Source: Flavobacterium sp. N2820
GTDB lineage: Bacteria > Bacteroidota > Bacteroidia > Flavobacteriales > Flavobacteriaceae
Direction of reading: 5' to 3'
Assembly: GCF_025947285.1 (NCBI RefSeq)
Contig: NZ_CP110008.1
Location: 186,001-250,000, forward strand
Length of the DNA: 64,000 nucleotides
Each line of letters opens with the position of its first letter. Within the stretch, counting starts at the first letter, position 1. The notes beneath the pieces are model-generated. The model had not been told where the DNA came from and did not search any database. It saw only the letters and a program-made list of their open reading frames with translations. The translations under genes and the position numbers were made by a program. Positions 1 through 8,092 of the stretch are shown in pieces.

Positions 1-165
1 AACTTTGCTATCAATTTGTTTTTGTAAGCTTTCAAGCGTGTAACCCGTTAACCAACAAATAATTTCGTCAACTTCTTCTTTTGTTCGATTCTTTTTCTCT
101 GCTTTGGCTATATAATGTGGGTAAACACCAGCAAAGATCATTTGATTTATATTTCTTGAAGCCAT
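1..165 (-). CDS. DUF2200 family protein (partial, N-terminal part)
   Basis: The minus strand from the ATG at 163-165 reads 55 codons and runs off the left window edge. The protein starts MASRNINQMIFAGVYPHYIA and contains KKNRTKEEVDEIICWLTGY, the conserved segment I associate with the DUF2200 family of small cytoplasmic proteins of unknown function. The start codon directly abuts the stop codon of nth, so the two are probably co-transcribed. No function can be assigned. The C-terminal half lies outside the window. Confidence 0.8.
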   Translation of the reverse strand, partial: MASRNINQMIFAGVYPHYIAKAEKKNRTKEEVDEIICWLTGYTLESLQKQIDSKV

Positions 166-813
166 TTATTTTTTAATTTCATTAATTATACTCTTTCTTC
201 CAATTGTTTTGGTAATAATATCTTTTTCTAAATTCCAGCCTCGAGCAGGTGAGTATTCGCGTCCGTACCAAATAATTTGCAAGTGTAACTCGTTCCAACA
301 CGCTTCTGGAAAAATACGTTTGGCATCTTTCTCTGTTTGTTGTACGTTTTTGCCATTGGTTAATCCCCATCGATACATCAATCTATGAATGTGTGTATCT
401 ACCGGAAAAGCGGGTACTCCAAAAGCTTGACTCATCACGACACTTGCTGTTTTGTGTCCCACAGCTGGTAATGCTTCTAATGCTTCAAAACTTTGAGGTA
501 CTTCGCCATTGTATTTGTCAATTAAAATTTCGGATAGACCGTGAATTCCTTTCGATTTCATAGGTGATAAACCACACGGACGAATGATTTCCTTGATTTC
601 TTCCACTGTCATTTTTACCATATCATACGGATTGTCAGCTTTGGCAAATAGGAGTGGTGTAATTTGATTCACACGAACATCGGTGCATTGTGCCGAAAGC
701 AAAACTGCAATCAACAATGTGTATGGATCTTTATGGTCTAACGGAATCGGAATTTCGGGATATAATTCATTTAACGTATTTATAACAAATGTTACCTTCT
801 CGCTTTTGGTCAT
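166..813 (-). CDS. nth: Endonuclease III (DNA glycosylase/AP lyase)
   Basis: This is a base-excision repair glycosylase/AP lyase for oxidised pyrimidines. The 215-aa product has the HhH-GPD fold. The helix-hairpin-helix LPAVGHKTAS supplies the catalytic Lys at about residue 121, and VDTH supplies the catalytic Asp at about 139, matching E. coli K120 and D138. The C-terminal region (about 185-204), where most family members hold a 4Fe-4S cluster with four Cys, contains no Cys: it reads YSPARGWNLEKDII. The enzyme is therefore a cluster-less variant. It is divergent from bcp and abuts the DUF2200 gene downstream. Confidence 0.93.
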   Translation of the reverse strand: MTKSEKVTFVINTLNELYPEIPIPLDHKDPYTLLIAVLLSAQCTDVRVNQITPLLFAKADNPYDMVKMTVEEIKEIIRPCGLSPMKSKGIHGLSEILIDKYNGEVPQSFEALEALPAVGHKTASVVMSQAFGVPAFPVDTHIHRLMYRWGLTNGKNVQQTEKDAKRIFPEACWNELHLQIIWYGREYSPARGWNLEKDIITKTIGRKSIINEIKK

Positions 814-863
814 TTTTAACTATCTTTAGTTTTTATTTGAATCATTTGTAAAAGTATAAAAAT

Positions 864-1316
864 ATGACAACATTAAAAACAGGAGATAAAGCACCTAATT
901 TTTCAGGTTTAGACCAAAATGGAGCCACTCACAAATTAGCCGATTATAAAGGAAAGAAATTAGTTGTTTTCTTTTATCCAAAGGCAAGCACGCCTGGTTG
1001 TACGGCAGAAGCTTGTGATTTGAGAGATAATTATGCTCGTTTTCAAGCCAATAATTATGCGTTATTAGGTGTGAGTGCAGATAGTGCAAAAGCGCAAGCT
1101 AAGTTCATTGAGAAATTTAATTTGCCATTTCCGTTGTTAGCTGATGAAGATAAATCGGTTATTCAGGCATTTGGTGTTTGGGGACCAAAGAAATTTATGG
1201 GTAAAGAATACGATGGTATTCACAGAACCACATTTATAATTGATGAAAACGGGATTATAGAAGAAGTAATTTCAGATGTAAAAACAAAAGCTCATGCAGC
1301 GCAGATATTGAAATAA
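864..1316 (+). CDS. bcp: Thioredoxin-dependent peroxiredoxin, BCP/PrxQ type
   Basis: The 150-aa cytoplasmic peroxiredoxin reduces H2O2 and organic hydroperoxides at the expense of thioredoxin. The signature FYPKASTPGCTAEACDLRD carries the peroxidatic Cys (about 46) and a resolving Cys five residues on (about 51), the atypical 2-Cys arrangement of the BCP subfamily. Length is normal. The gene is monocistronic: it is divergent from nth and closed by a strong hairpin at 1315-1344. Its electron source could be the thioredoxin system that includes trxB at 35.4 kb. Confidence 0.95.
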   Translation: MTTLKTGDKAPNFSGLDQNGATHKLADYKGKKLVVFFYPKASTPGCTAEACDLRDNYARFQANNYALLGVSADSAKAQAKFIEKFNLPFPLLADEDKSVIQAFGVWGPKKFMGKEYDGIHRTTFIIDENGIIEEVISDVKTKAHAAQILK

Positions 1317-1344
1317 AAAAAGGCTACAATTTGTAGCCTTTTTT
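1315..1344. terminator. Bidirectional terminator between bcp and the convergent gene
   Basis: AAAAAGGCTACAA and TTGTAGCCTTTTT are complementary arms around a single T. A-rich and T-rich flanks on both sides suit rho-independent termination from either direction. Confidence 0.85.
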
Positions 1345-1345
1345 G

Positions 1346-2824
1346 TTATTGTATTCCTTCTGTTTCTTTTAAATCTAGTTCGCAAGCATAGGAGAATAAT
1401 TTCTCTTTTTTAATTACTTCTGCAGTACCATCGGGTAATAATTCTTCCCAACCTGTTTCGCCTTTGCAAATCATTTTTAATACTTTTCTAGAGAAAATAT
1501 CTAGGTTTTTTTCATCATAATCCTTAATATCGATTACTTTTCCATTGAATTTAAAGAATTTGTACAATTCTTTCATTCTTGGATGTACTTTTAAATTTTC
1601 AGACGTAATAATATTACCTTCTTCGTCTTTCATTGGGTACAAATACACTTTTAAATCGCGGTAGAATAATTTTCCAAAAGCTTCCAAAATACCACCTGAT
1701 AAATGGCGGTAATATTTTTCATCAAAAATTTCAACTAAATTGTTTACACCCATAGCCAATCCCATGCGTGCTTTTGAGTAATTGGAGAAATATTCAACTA
1801 CTTTAAAGTATTCTTGGAAGTTTGAAATCATTACGGTTTGACCTAATTTACAAAGTAGTTCTGCACGGTCAAGAAAATCACGTTCGTCTATTTCACCTTC
1901 GGCTTTTAAGTTAGAAAGTGTAATTTCAAAAACAACAAATGTATTGTCTTTATCTACTTTATTTTCTTCAATAAACATGTTGTATGACTCTTCATACATG
2001 TCCATATTTACTTTAGTAACAGGTCTAAAACTTCCTCTTAACGCTAAAATATTTTTCTTATATAACACAGCAGCTGGAAGAATATTTTTTCCATCAGGAC
2101 CAAACATCACGGCATCGGTCATGCCATTTTTAACCAATTGTAAACTCATTAATCGGTTGTCAACATTAGCAAAACGTGGCCCCGAAAAGTTGATGGTATC
2201 AATTTCTAATTGGTCTTTATCTAAATGGTCGTATAAATAACGTAAAAGTTTTTTAGGATCATTGTATTTGTAAAATGCGCCATAAATTAGGTTCACACCT
2301 AAAATTCCAAGCGTTTCTTGTTGCAATTTGGCATCATTTTCTTTAAAACGAATGTGTAACGTAATTTCGTTATAATCCTCATCTGGTTCAACTTGGTACA
2401 CAATTCCTACCCATCCGTGCCCTTTGAATTGTTTTGCAAAATCAATAGTAGCAACGGTATTGGCATAACTAAAAAATAATTTATTGGGATGCTTATCGCG
2501 ATTTAAACGTTGTTCTACTAAATTAATTTCATGCGACAACATTTTCTTTAAGCGACTTTCGGTAACATAACGACCATCTACTTCTTCACCATAAATAGCA
2601 TCACTAAAGTCTTTATCGTATGCAGACATGGCTTTAGCAATGGTTCCAGAAGAAGCTCCAGCTCTAAAAAAGTTACGAACGGTTTCTTGTCCAGCTCCAA
2701 TTTCAGCAAAAGTTCCGTAGATATTTTCATTGAGATTAATACGCAATGCCTTATCTTTTATAGAAGGAATTTGTTCTATAACTTTATCACCACGCACTTT
2801 TATATCAGTTGTAATACTTTTCAT
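1346..2824 (-). CDS. Conserved 492-aa protein of unknown function
   Basis: I recognise this as a protein widespread in Flavobacteriia that often carries unreliable database names such as TonB receptor or nucleotidyltransferase. I see no signal peptide, beta-barrel or known catalytic motif. Conserved-looking stretches include ENIYGTFAEIGAGQETVRNF near the start, SYANTVATIDF, and VMFGPDGKNILPAAVLYKK in the middle. It looks like a soluble cytoplasmic protein. I place the start at the ATG at 2822-2824, because the longer frame (to 2869) would begin inside a consensus -7 promoter element at 2867-2874. Function unknown; metabolic-enzyme character is only a guess. Confidence 0.85.
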   Translation of the reverse strand: MKSITTDIKVRGDKVIEQIPSIKDKALRINLNENIYGTFAEIGAGQETVRNFFRAGASSGTIAKAMSAYDKDFSDAIYGEEVDGRYVTESRLKKMLSHEINLVEQRLNRDKHPNKLFFSYANTVATIDFAKQFKGHGWVGIVYQVEPDEDYNEITLHIRFKENDAKLQQETLGILGVNLIYGAFYKYNDPKKLLRYLYDHLDKDQLEIDTINFSGPRFANVDNRLMSLQLVKNGMTDAVMFGPDGKNILPAAVLYKKNILALRGSFRPVTKVNMDMYEESYNMFIEENKVDKDNTFVVFEITLSNLKAEGEIDERDFLDRAELLCKLGQTVMISNFQEYFKVVEYFSNYSKARMGLAMGVNNLVEIFDEKYYRHLSGGILEAFGKLFYRDLKVYLYPMKDEEGNIITSENLKVHPRMKELYKFFKFNGKVIDIKDYDEKNLDIFSRKVLKMICKGETGWEELLPDGTAEVIKKEKLFSYACELDLKETEGIQ

Positions 2825-2866
2825 TATTTTTTTGTTTAGCGAGCCATAGACTTCACCGGTAGAATG

Positions 2867-2874
2867 CAAAGTTA
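2867..2874 (-). promoter_or_regulatory. -7 promoter element for the 492-aa gene
   Basis: The minus strand reads TAACTTTG, an exact match to the Bacteroidota -7 consensus TAnnTTTG, 43 bp upstream of the chosen ATG. No clear -33 TTG is visible at the usual spacing. Confidence 0.6.
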
Positions 2875-2880
2875 ATCATT

Positions 2881-2914
2881 TTGAGAAAAAATACCATATT
2901 TATTGTTATTTTTG
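2881..2914 (+). promoter_or_regulatory. Promoter for the MBL-fold hydrolase gene
   Basis: TTG at 2881-2883 lies 23 bp from TATTTTTG at 2907-2914 (TAnnTTTG). The leader to the TTG start codon at 2930 is only about 10-15 nt. The promoter is back to back with the minus-strand -7 element at 2867-2874. Confidence 0.6.
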
Positions 2915-2929
2915 TAAAAAGAAAAGGCT

Positions 2930-3694
2930 TTGAAAATTTATTTTTTGGGTACTGGAACTTCGCAAGGAATTCCTGTAATTGGAAGCAAACATTCTGTTTG
3001 TTTGAGTTCAGATAGTAAAGATAAAAGATTACGTGTTTCGGTTTGGATTGAAACCGAAGATGCTTCAATCGTAATTGATTGTGGCCCCGATTTTAGACAG
3101 CAAATGCTAACTTCGAAATGTGAGCGTATTGATGCTTTGTTATTTACTCACGAACATGCCGATCACACAGCTGGTTTAGATGATATTCGACCTTTTTATT
3201 TTCAACAAGGCGACATTTCTGTATATGCTCACCAACGCGTTTTAACCAATTTAGCAAAACGTTTTGATTACATTTTTGAAACCGAAAATAAATATCCGGG
3301 TGCACCAAGTGTAAGCACAAATAAAGTGGTTAAAAATGAATCTTTTTTCGTTAAGAATACCGCCATTATTCCGATTGATGCATTGCATGGAAATTTACAA
3401 ATTTTTGGTTATAAAATTCAAGATTTTGTTTATTTGACAGATGTTAAAACCATGAGTGAAGAAGAAATTAAGAAAATAAAGAATTGTAAAGTACTGGTAA
3501 TTAATTGCTTGCGTGAAGAATTGCACACCACACATTTTAATTTAGAAGAAGCATTACATTTTATATCTTTGGTGCAACCAAAAGAAACCTACTTAACACA
3601 CATTAGTCATGTTTTTGGATTTCACGAAGAAATTCAGCAAAAATTACCTAAAAATGTGTTTGTAGCTTATGATAACTTAATAATTAATTGTTAA
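2930..3694 (+). CDS. MBL-fold metallohydrolase, PhnP-like
   Basis: The 254-aa cytoplasmic metallo-beta-lactamase-fold hydrolase opens MKIYFLGTGTSQGIPVIG and has the metal-binding HEHADH motif at about 74-79. Further likely ligands are LTHISH near the C-terminus and a conserved Asp in YLTDVKT. The GTGTSQGIP opening is typical of the PhnP/phosphoribosyl cyclic phosphodiesterase-like group, but no phn genes are nearby, so the substrate is unknown. The start codon is TTG, placed just after a good promoter. Four bases separate it from the next gene, so the pair is probably an operon. Confidence 0.85.
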   Translation: MKIYFLGTGTSQGIPVIGSKHSVCLSSDSKDKRLRVSVWIETEDASIVIDCGPDFRQQMLTSKCERIDALLFTHEHADHTAGLDDIRPFYFQQGDISVYAHQRVLTNLAKRFDYIFETENKYPGAPSVSTNKVVKNESFFVKNTAIIPIDALHGNLQIFGYKIQDFVYLTDVKTMSEEEIKKIKNCKVLVINCLREELHTTHFNLEEALHFISLVQPKETYLTHISHVFGFHEEIQQKLPKNVFVAYDNLIINC

Positions 3695-3697
3695 AAT

Positions 3698-4192
3698 ATG
3701 AAAAACGTAATTTTATACGGACTAATTTTTTCAGTATTGTTTAATATTTTTCAATATGTGAATTCGACTAAAATTTTAGATGCTAAAGATCAAGAAGTAA
3801 CTAAAATTCAACAGCGTTTAAAAACTTCTCGTGATTCTGTTGCAACTTTAGCAATGGCAAATTATTTTTCGTTAGAAAGTGATGAAGATGCACAAGAGTA
3901 TTTTTACAAAAACAGTTTAGATTATCAAAAAGTTGCCGAAAAAGTAAAAGAAGATTTATTGGTTTTAAACGAAAATAAGAACGGAAATATACTTATTCCA
4001 TATGAACCAATTGACGGAAAAGCATTTTTAGTAAACACCTCAAAAATTTTAAATCACCGATGGTTGATTGCAGAATATTCTAATGGTGATTTATGGGGAC
4101 AAATTTTAGTAAAATATTTTGTTGCTGAAGGAAAACCTACCGATTTTGAAACGGTAGAAACAGTTTTATACGAAAGACCCACAAAAGAATAA
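3698..4192 (+). CDS. Hypothetical membrane-anchored protein
   Basis: The 164-aa product has one hydrophobic N-terminal segment (about residues 4-21), then a charged, coiled-coil-prone stretch (about 28-50) and a small mixed domain ending LYERPTKE. It is probably anchored in the inner membrane with the rest in the periplasm, or is an uncleaved-signal protein. The gap to the upstream hydrolase is 3 bp and to the downstream PLP enzyme 17 bp, so it lies in the same operon. I do not recognise the family. Confidence 0.75.
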   Translation: MKNVILYGLIFSVLFNIFQYVNSTKILDAKDQEVTKIQQRLKTSRDSVATLAMANYFSLESDEDAQEYFYKNSLDYQKVAEKVKEDLLVLNENKNGNILIPYEPIDGKAFLVNTSKILNHRWLIAEYSNGDLWGQILVKYFVAEGKPTDFETVETVLYERPTKE

Positions 4193-4209
4193 ATAAATTA
4201 GGTTAAAGC

Positions 4210-5691
4210 ATGTCAACAACAACTACGAAAACGGAATTAGAGTGTTATTTTGACCAATTCAGAAAAGATATAATCGGAATTAATCAAAGTTTTGAATCGC
4301 CTTTTGGTGAACGAAAAATTATTTATACCGATTGGACTGCAAGCGGAAGATTATACCGCCCAATTGAAGAAAAGTTAATGAATCAATTTGGTCCTTTTGT
4401 AGCCAATACACATACCGAAACTACCGTTTCAGGAACTGCAATGACCATGGCTTATCATGAAGCAAGACATATTATTAAACACCATGTTAATGCTAATGTT
4501 GATGATATTTTAATTACTGACGGAACAGGAATGACAGGGGTTGTTAACAAATTTCAGCGTATATTAGGACTTCGTATTCCTGAAAATTTGAAAGAGTTTA
4601 CCATAATTCCTGATGCAATTAAACCAATTGTTTTTATTTCTCACATGGAACATCATTCTAATCAAACTTCTTGGTTAGAAACTATTGCAGATGTTGAGGT
4701 GATTCCGGCGAATGAAGAAGGTCTGTTTTGTATGGAAGAATTTAAAATTTTAGTCGATAAATATAAAGATAGAAGTTTTAAAATTGCCTCAATTACTTCT
4801 TGTTCAAATGTAACAGGAATTCGTACACCTTATCACGAAGTGGCAAAAATAATGCACCAAAATAATGGTGTTTGTTTTGTTGATTTTGCGTGTTCAGGAC
4901 CTTATGTAGCAATAGATATGCATCCAGATGCAGAAAGTTATTTAGATGCAATTTTCTTTTCGCCTCATAAATTTTTAGGAGGACCTGGTACTTCGGGTGT
5001 TTTAATTTTTAATAAAAACTTATATAAAAATAATGTGCCAGATTGCCCAGGAGGAGGAACGGTAAGTTGGACAAATCCATGGGGAGAACATAAATATATA
5101 GATAATATTGAGGATAGAGAAGATGGTGGTACGCCAGGATTTCTTCAAGTGATTAAAACTGCATTAGCGATACAGTTGAAGGAAAAAATGGGAATTAAAA
5201 ACATTTTGGACCGAGAACATGAATTGGTTGATTATATTTTTTCAGAATTAAATGCAATTGATAATTTACATATTTTAGCCAATCAGCATCAAGACCGATT
5301 AGGCGTCATTTCGTTTTATATTGACGATTTGCATTACAATTTAGGGGTGAAATTATTAAACGATAAATTCGGAATTCAAACGCGTGGTGGTTGCAGTTGT
5401 GCAGGAACGTACGGACACTTTTTATTGCACGTAGACCAAGAAACTTCGCATAATTTAGTATGTCAAATTTCGTCGGGCGATTTGATCCAAAAACCAGGTT
5501 GGATTCGAATGTCGATTCACCCAACTACAACTTCTGATGAAATTCAGTTGGTTTGTGAAAGTATTAAAGCTTTAGCAGCCAATCATAAAGAATGGTCAAT
5601 TGATTATACGTATAATCCAAAAACGAATGAGTTTACCCATAAAAATGCTTTACACTCAGAAAAGAGAATGGTTGACAGTTGGTTCAAATAA
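4210..5691 (+). CDS. Class V aminotransferase / cysteine desulfurase-like PLP enzyme
   Basis: The 493-aa fold-type I PLP enzyme has HMEHHSN (about 145-151), the aspartate region FVDFACSG (about 223-230) and the Schiff-base Lys in FFSPHKFLGG (about K254). RGGCSCAGTYG sits where cysteine desulfurases carry the catalytic Cys loop. At nearly 500 residues it is longer than SufS/CsdA (about 400), and the opening IYTDWTASGRLYRPIE is a distinct subgroup. No suf genes flank it, so a role in Fe-S assembly is not supported by context. Desulfurase or selenocysteine-lyase-type chemistry is plausible. It is last in the operon, and its stop codon touches a 40-bp palindrome. Confidence 0.82.
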   Translation: MSTTTTKTELECYFDQFRKDIIGINQSFESPFGERKIIYTDWTASGRLYRPIEEKLMNQFGPFVANTHTETTVSGTAMTMAYHEARHIIKHHVNANVDDILITDGTGMTGVVNKFQRILGLRIPENLKEFTIIPDAIKPIVFISHMEHHSNQTSWLETIADVEVIPANEEGLFCMEEFKILVDKYKDRSFKIASITSCSNVTGIRTPYHEVAKIMHQNNGVCFVDFACSGPYVAIDMHPDAESYLDAIFFSPHKFLGGPGTSGVLIFNKNLYKNNVPDCPGGGTVSWTNPWGEHKYIDNIEDREDGGTPGFLQVIKTALAIQLKEKMGIKNILDREHELVDYIFSELNAIDNLHILANQHQDRLGVISFYIDDLHYNLGVKLLNDKFGIQTRGGCSCAGTYGHFLLHVDQETSHNLVCQISSGDLIQKPGWIRMSIHPTTTSDEIQLVCESIKALAANHKEWSIDYTYNPKTNEFTHKNALHSEKRMVDSWFK

Positions 5692-5730
5692 CAAAAATAA
5701 AGCTCAGTAATTACTGAGCTTTATTTTTGT
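5691..5730. terminator. Perfect 40-bp palindrome acting as bidirectional terminator
   Basis: ACAAAAATAAAGCTCAGTAA is followed directly by its exact reverse complement. The palindrome starts on the last base of the class V aminotransferase stop. It contains the final codons of the convergent acyltransferase, whose stop codon (5711-5713) sits at the centre. Confidence 0.85.
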
Positions 5731-6589
5731 GTTTCCAGCGTTTGTGTGTCCATAAATAATATTCTGGAGCTTCTAATATTTGTGCTTCTACAAGTTTTAA
5801 AAACTGATCTGTAATTTCATAATTTGGTACTGATTTAGCATCTTCCGATAAAATTTCAAAACTAGCTTCATAATAACCACGCTTTATTTTTTTAGTTTTA
5901 AGAAAAATCACATTCATGTCAAAACGTTTGGCCAACATTTCAGCACCAGTGTGAACAGGAACTATATGTCCCATAAAAGGCGCCCAATGGTATGCAGCAT
6001 GTGCTTTTGGCGATTGATCGCTAGCAAAACCATATAATGCTAATGTTCCATTTTTGTAGTTTTCAGCAATAGTTGGAATTGTTTCTTTTGTTGTAATTAA
6101 TTCTGCTTTAAATTTTGAACGGATTTGTTTTACTAATTTATCAAAATAAGGATTTGCAAGTTTTTTGTAAATTCCAAAGCCTTTATAATGAATATGATAA
6201 TTCATAGAAACTACCCATTCATAACTCGCATAATGTGCACATAATAGTGCGATACTTTTATTTTTCTTTTCTAATTCATGATATACTTCCATGTTGCTAA
6301 ACACAAAACGCTTTTCGATTTCTTTTTGTGAAATAGAAAGTGTTTTAATCATTTCAAGGAACATATCGCACATGTGCTTGTAGAATTTTTTTTCTACGAC
6401 AAGACGTTCTTTTTCAGATAAATGGGGTAATGCTAAGGCAATGTTTTCACGAACTACTTTTTTTCTATAGCCAATGATATTGTAAGTTAAAAAACAAACA
6501 AAATCAGAAAGTACATAAAAAACAGGAAACGGTAATATAGAAATTAACCATAAAATGGGATAGAAAATTAAATATATGAGTAACTGCAT
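5711..6589 (-). CDS. Lysophospholipid/lipid A acyltransferase (LpxL/HtrB family)
   Basis: The 292-aa inner-membrane acyltransferase of the LpxL/HtrB superfamily would transfer a secondary acyl chain to lipid A or a related lipid. The N-terminus is a hydrophobic anchor (about 1-38). The catalytic HX4E signature is LLCAHYASYEW, with His about 119 and Glu about 124. GIYKKLANPYFDKLV and ALYGFASDQSPK are typical downstream motifs. Length is normal. It is convergent with the class V aminotransferase gene. A -7 element lies 15 bp upstream of its start. Confidence 0.88.
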   Translation of the reverse strand: MQLLIYLIFYPILWLISILPFPVFYVLSDFVCFLTYNIIGYRKKVVRENIALALPHLSEKERLVVEKKFYKHMCDMFLEMIKTLSISQKEIEKRFVFSNMEVYHELEKKNKSIALLCAHYASYEWVVSMNYHIHYKGFGIYKKLANPYFDKLVKQIRSKFKAELITTKETIPTIAENYKNGTLALYGFASDQSPKAHAAYHWAPFMGHIVPVHTGAEMLAKRFDMNVIFLKTKKIKRGYYEASFEILSEDAKSVPNYEITDQFLKLVEAQILEAPEYYLWTHKRWKHKNKAQ

Positions 6590-6603
6590 GAAACTTTTTT
6601 TTA

Positions 6604-6611
6604 CAAATATA
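6604..6611 (-). promoter_or_regulatory. -7 promoter element for the acyltransferase gene
   Basis: The minus strand reads TATATTTG, an exact TAnnTTTG match. The nearest -33 TTG (6637-6639) is 25 bp away, slightly longer than usual. Confidence 0.55.
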
Positions 6612-6670
6612 CTTTTTTAATCGCATAGTAAATAGACAAACTATTGCTAAATTTACCAAAAATTAGTCAA

Positions 6671-7297
6671 ATGAATTTTGTAGTTATTGCCATTATTATA
6701 GCTAATGTTTTAGCAAGTTATAAAGCGTTTAATGATTCTTATTTTTTTAGAAAATATGAATTTCATGTTGGAAGTATTCGATCTGGAGAGCAAATTAGAA
6801 TGTTTACTTCAGGGTTTTTACATGTAGATATGCAACATTTGTTTTTCAATATGTTTACGCTTTTCATTTTTGCACCCCATGTGGTGGGCAATCTAAATAA
6901 TGCACTTTTCTTATTTGTTTATTTTGGAAGTTTAGTAACTGGAAACTTACTCACCTTATATTTTCATAAAGACGATTATTACTATCGTGCGGTTGGAGCT
7001 TCTGGAGCTGTTACTGGAATTATTTACAGTGCAATTTTGTTAGAACCTAATTTATATATGTATGGCATAATTCCAGGCTATATTTTTGGTTTTGCGTATT
7101 TGTTATTTTCAATATATGGAATGAAAGCAAAAAATGATAATATTGGTCATGTAGCCCATTTTGGTGGTGCAATTGGTGGCTATTTAATTACGTTATCAAA
7201 AAAACCAGAACTAATTCAAAACGAAACAATTACTGTAGTTGCTTTGTTGATTCCAATCGTTGTACTTTTTTTCTTGCAAAGAGCAAATAAATTATAA
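6671..7297 (+). CDS. Rhomboid family intramembrane serine protease
   Basis: The 208-aa polytopic membrane protein has about six hydrophobic segments. It carries the rhomboid signatures HLFFNMFTLFIF (HxxxN), GASGAVTG with the catalytic Ser (about 111), and HVAHFGGAIGGY with the catalytic His (about 163). It should cleave transmembrane segments in the inner membrane; the substrate is unknown. I chose the ATG at 6671. A TTG nine codons upstream (6644) is also in frame but falls in the likely promoter region, and MNFVVIAIIIANVLAS is a typical start of flavobacterial members. Confidence 0.9.
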   Translation: MNFVVIAIIIANVLASYKAFNDSYFFRKYEFHVGSIRSGEQIRMFTSGFLHVDMQHLFFNMFTLFIFAPHVVGNLNNALFLFVYFGSLVTGNLLTLYFHKDDYYYRAVGASGAVTGIIYSAILLEPNLYMYGIIPGYIFGFAYLLFSIYGMKAKNDNIGHVAHFGGAIGGYLITLSKKPELIQNETITVVALLIPIVVLFFLQRANKL

Positions 7298-7346
7298 AGA
7301 TAAGTTTGGCACAATAGTTGAAATTATAGATTTAAAATTAGAAATT

Positions 7347-8039
7347 ATGAAAAAATTATTTTTGGTACTAACCTTACTTACAACTATGGTACAAGCGCAA
7401 GAGGTGAAACAAATTCCTCAAATTAGTGTTTCAGGTGAAGGAAAAATTAAAGTTACTCCCGATGAAGCAATCATTACAGTTGCTGTGGAAAACACAGGTA
7501 AAGAAGCTGCAGAAGTTAAAAAGAAAAACGATGAAATCGTTGATAAAGTTTTGAAATTAATCAAGCAAAGGGGAATTCCTACCAGTGATTATCAAACGCA
7601 ACGTGTGAATTTATATAAAAATTACGATTACAATACTAAAAAGCACAGTTATGTTGCCAATCAAACCATTTCAATTCATTTAAAAGATTTATCTAAATAT
7701 GAAAAATTAATGATGGATTTGGTTGATTCGGGAATAAATAACATTCAAGGTGTAGAATTTAAATCGTCTAAAATTAAAGAGTATGAGCGTCAAGCGCGAA
7801 AAAACGCTATGTTAGATGCCAAGCAAAAAGCAGAAGATTATGTTTCGGTTTTAGCGGGTCAAAAAGTGGGGAAAGCATTAGTGATTTCTGATAATTCATA
7901 TACCAATTATCCAAGACCAATGTATTCTGAAATGAAAACAATGGCTCTTGCAGACGAAGGTGGTATGCCAAAAGAAACCTTAGCAATTGGTGAAATTGAA
8001 ATTGTTAGTACAGTTACAGTAAGTTTTGTTTTAGAATAA
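7347..8039 (+). CDS. Secreted SIMPL-domain protein (DUF541)
   Basis: The 230-aa protein has a signal peptide MKKLFLVLTLLTTMVQA. The mature part begins QISVSGEGKIKVTPDEAIIT, the hallmark of SIMPL/DUF541 proteins, and ends with a TVTVSFVLE strand. It is probably periplasmic or envelope-associated; molecular function is poorly defined in the family. The longer frame from 7260 overlaps the rhomboid gene and hides the signal peptide, so I place the start at 7347. A paralogue lies at 49465-50166. Confidence 0.88.
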   Translation: MKKLFLVLTLLTTMVQAQEVKQIPQISVSGEGKIKVTPDEAIITVAVENTGKEAAEVKKKNDEIVDKVLKLIKQRGIPTSDYQTQRVNLYKNYDYNTKKHSYVANQTISIHLKDLSKYEKLMMDLVDSGINNIQGVEFKSSKIKEYERQARKNAMLDAKQKAEDYVSVLAGQKVGKALVISDNSYTNYPRPMYSEMKTMALADEGGMPKETLAIGEIEIVSTVTVSFVLE

Positions 8040-8058
8040 ATCTGCAACCTTATGAAGT

Positions 8059-8090
8059 TAAAAAGCCAGAAGATTAGTTCTGGCTTTTTA
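8059..8090. terminator. Bidirectional terminator between SIMPL and wbqC-like genes
   Basis: AAAAGCCAGAA (8061-8071) and TTCTGGCTTTT pair around a 6-nt loop, with A and T tracts on either side. Confidence 0.85.
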
Positions 8091-8092
8091 AT

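Noticed and set aside
1346..2869. Longer version of the 492-aa gene starting at 2869
   Set aside because: Its start lies inside an exact TAnnTTTG -7 element, and the extra residues are atypical.
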